Positions 5,406 to 6,129 of a stretch of 6,129 nucleotides of DNA are shown piece by piece. A program made the position numbers and the translations under genes. Every line of letters begins with the position of its first letter. Position 1 is the stretch's first letter. The notes under the pieces are model-generated. The model searched no databases, was not told the DNA's origin, and was given only the letters and a program-made list of their open reading frames with translations. The DNA is from Promethearchaeota archaeon. Lineage in GTDB: Archaea > Asgardarchaeota > Lokiarchaeia > Sigynarchaeales > SOKP01. The stretch lies in NCBI GenBank assembly GCA_016839905.1, contig JAEOTJ010000232.1, positions 1 to 6,129 on the forward strand, read 5' to 3'.

Positions 5406-5816
5406 TTAAATATTATCCAAGAATTTTTGAACTTTTAATTCAATAGATTTAGTGATTTTTTCTTTAAAATTCGTAAAAACTCCAAGATCTCCATCCCAAT
5501 TGTCTAATTGGTCTTTTGAATATGTTTTAAAGAAATTTTCTGTTATATATTTTAATTCTTGTAAAGCTTTTTTTTCTTTTACTTTCGCGGATGAACTTGC
5601 TACAAAAATGAAATTTGCTTGCTTAATAATGCTAAAGCGTCTATCACTTAAATTAAAACTTGAAAGACCACCTTTCGAAATTTCCTCAGCAAAAGTATTT
5701 AAAGCGCTCATTAAAGCTCCAAATAGCTGAGATCTAACCGTCTCATCATAAGTTCTATTAAAAACGACTATCCCAGTTTCCGTAAGAATCCAAATATCTT
5801 GTAATATTCTTGCCAA
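5406..5816 (-). CDS. Stand-alone longin-like domain protein (Asgard type)
   Basis: A 136-residue protein matching the longin order: strand ILQDIWILTE (4-13), strand GIVVFNRTY (15-23), helix ETVRSQLFGALMSALNTFAEEIS (25-47), strands LSSFNLS (51-57), RFSIIKQ (60-66) and NFIFVASS (68-75), then helix KKALQELKYITENFFKTYS (82-100) and a last helix from about 114. This resembles adaptor small subunits, sedlin and the SNARE N-terminal domains, and longin proteins are among the eukaryote-like proteins reported in Asgard archaea; there they are thought to partner small GTPases. The start used is TTG at 5816-5814. The domain would more naturally begin at ILQD, codon ATA at 5807, which is 27 bases from the TATA-like box at 5829-5840. 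No membrane segment or signal peptide. It lies downstream of a small membrane protein on the same strand and may share its transcript. Confidence 0.82.
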   Translation of the reverse strand: MARILQDIWILTETGIVVFNRTYDETVRSQLFGALMSALNTFAEEISKGGLSSFNLSDRRFSIIKQANFIFVASSSAKVKEKKALQELKYITENFFKTYSKDQLDNWDGDLGVFTNFKEKITKSIELKVQKFLDNI

Positions 5817-5818
5817 GA

Positions 5819-5840
5819 ATTATCCCACTATAAAAATATC
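5819..5840 (-). promoter_or_regulatory. TATA-like box and GGGATAAT word before the longin-like gene
   Basis: On the minus strand, GATATTTTTATA (5840-5829) is an AT-rich TATA-like box, followed by GTGGGATAATTC just before the TTG start. GGGATAAT (5826-5819) matches the tandem repeat before the pyrophosphorylase. No good SD precedes the start, so a leaderless transcript is plausible. Confidence 0.35.
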
Positions 5841-5899
5841 GTTGTTTTATATTAATAAAAAGAAATATAAAAATTTATAATAATTTAAAAAATATATAA

Positions 5900-6121
5900 T
5901 TATTTTTCCTTGATAAATATCTTTTTCATCCAGTTTGGTAAAATAAAGCCACCGTAAAAGCAAATTGCGCTTAAAATCAATATTATTCTAACTATAGGTA
6001 GAGTAATCTCATTTAATTCAAATGAGGAATCAAAAAAAGCCCCAAGAATGAATAGAAAAAAAGCTGCCAAGAGAAATTTTCCTTTTAGTTTATGTTCTGG
6101 ATTATCAGATTTAAAGAGCAT
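5900..6121 (-). CDS. Small two-helix membrane protein of unknown function
   Basis: A 73-residue protein with two hydrophobic segments, FLLAAFFLFILGAFF (16-30) and LPIVRIILILSAICFYGGFIL (about 41-61), joined by a short acidic loop (DSSFELNE). Basic residues flank both outer ends (KLKGK; KKIFIKEK), so by the positive-inside rule both termini should be cytoplasmic and the acidic loop outside. The ATG at 6121 has AGG just before it, but the frame stays open to the window edge, so the protein may begin further upstream. It lies 83 bases before the longin-like gene on the same strand and could be co-transcribed. No family is recognised; it may be a membrane anchor or partner. Confidence 0.6.
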   Translation of the reverse strand: MLFKSDNPEHKLKGKFLLAAFFLFILGAFFDSSFELNEITLPIVRIILILSAICFYGGFILPNWMKKIFIKEK

Positions 6122-6129
6122 CCTACTGA

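Noticed and set aside
5452..5730. Plus-strand frame of 92 codons
   Set aside because: Lies opposite the longin-like gene, whose protein has a clear fold pattern; this is its shadow.
1..6129. CRISPR array, transposase, insertion sequence, tRNA or rRNA
   Set aside because: No regularly spaced long repeats, no transposase-like protein, no terminal repeats with target duplication, and no cloverleaf with a T-arm consensus was seen on either strand.

Overview
The window is AT-rich (counted stretches range from about 13% GC in spacers to about 38% in the gene at the left edge). It looks archaeal and most likely comes from an Asgard archaeon, possibly Lokiarchaeia-like. The grounds are two proteins with a longin-like fold pattern, an archaeal-style ribbon-helix-helix (RHH) regulator, TATA-like boxes about 25-30 bases before starts, T-rich terminators and Shine-Dalgarno (SD) sequences matching the archaeal 16S tail. 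The lineage call is an inference from protein character, not from a marker gene.

Layout. (1) 1-195, minus strand: the N-terminal 65 codons of a probable OB-fold protein that runs off the left edge. (2) 196-1021: a long spacer with an SD-led 30-codon ORF (320-412), a stretch of about 14% GC, and then a GC-raised leader (868-992) with interlocking inverted repeats and micro-ORFs in front of the RHH gene. (3) 1022-1312, plus: RHH regulator, followed by a hairpin and T13 terminator. (4) 1612-2538, plus: longin-like N-terminal half, coiled-coil linker and ACT-like C-terminal half; its start is unclear and an SD lies inside the annotated 5' end. (5) 2606-3790, plus: HIT/GalT-superfamily nucleotidyltransferase. 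(6) 3791-4245: an intergenic region with three abutting inverted repeats, then about 240 non-coding bases near 30% GC between 13% GC flanks, a candidate RNA gene or regulatory region. (7) 4246-5397, plus: sugar-nucleotide pyrophosphorylase with a left-handed beta-helix tail. (8) 5406-5816 and 5900-6121, minus: a stand-alone longin-like protein and a small two-helix membrane protein, convergent with the pyrophosphorylase.

How the parts may work together. The GalT-like enzyme and the pyrophosphorylase both act on sugar phosphates and nucleotide sugars, so they may supply activated sugars for glycans, but they are separated by about 450 bases and a terminator and are probably separate transcripts. 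The longin-like proteins fit the small-GTPase and trafficking-type protein set of Asgard archaea; one sits next to a small membrane protein on the same strand.

The most interesting signals are the GC-raised non-coding islands, the three-way repeat switch before the RHH gene, and three genes whose most natural N-terminus would fall on AUA or AUU codons. None of these can be settled from sequence alone.
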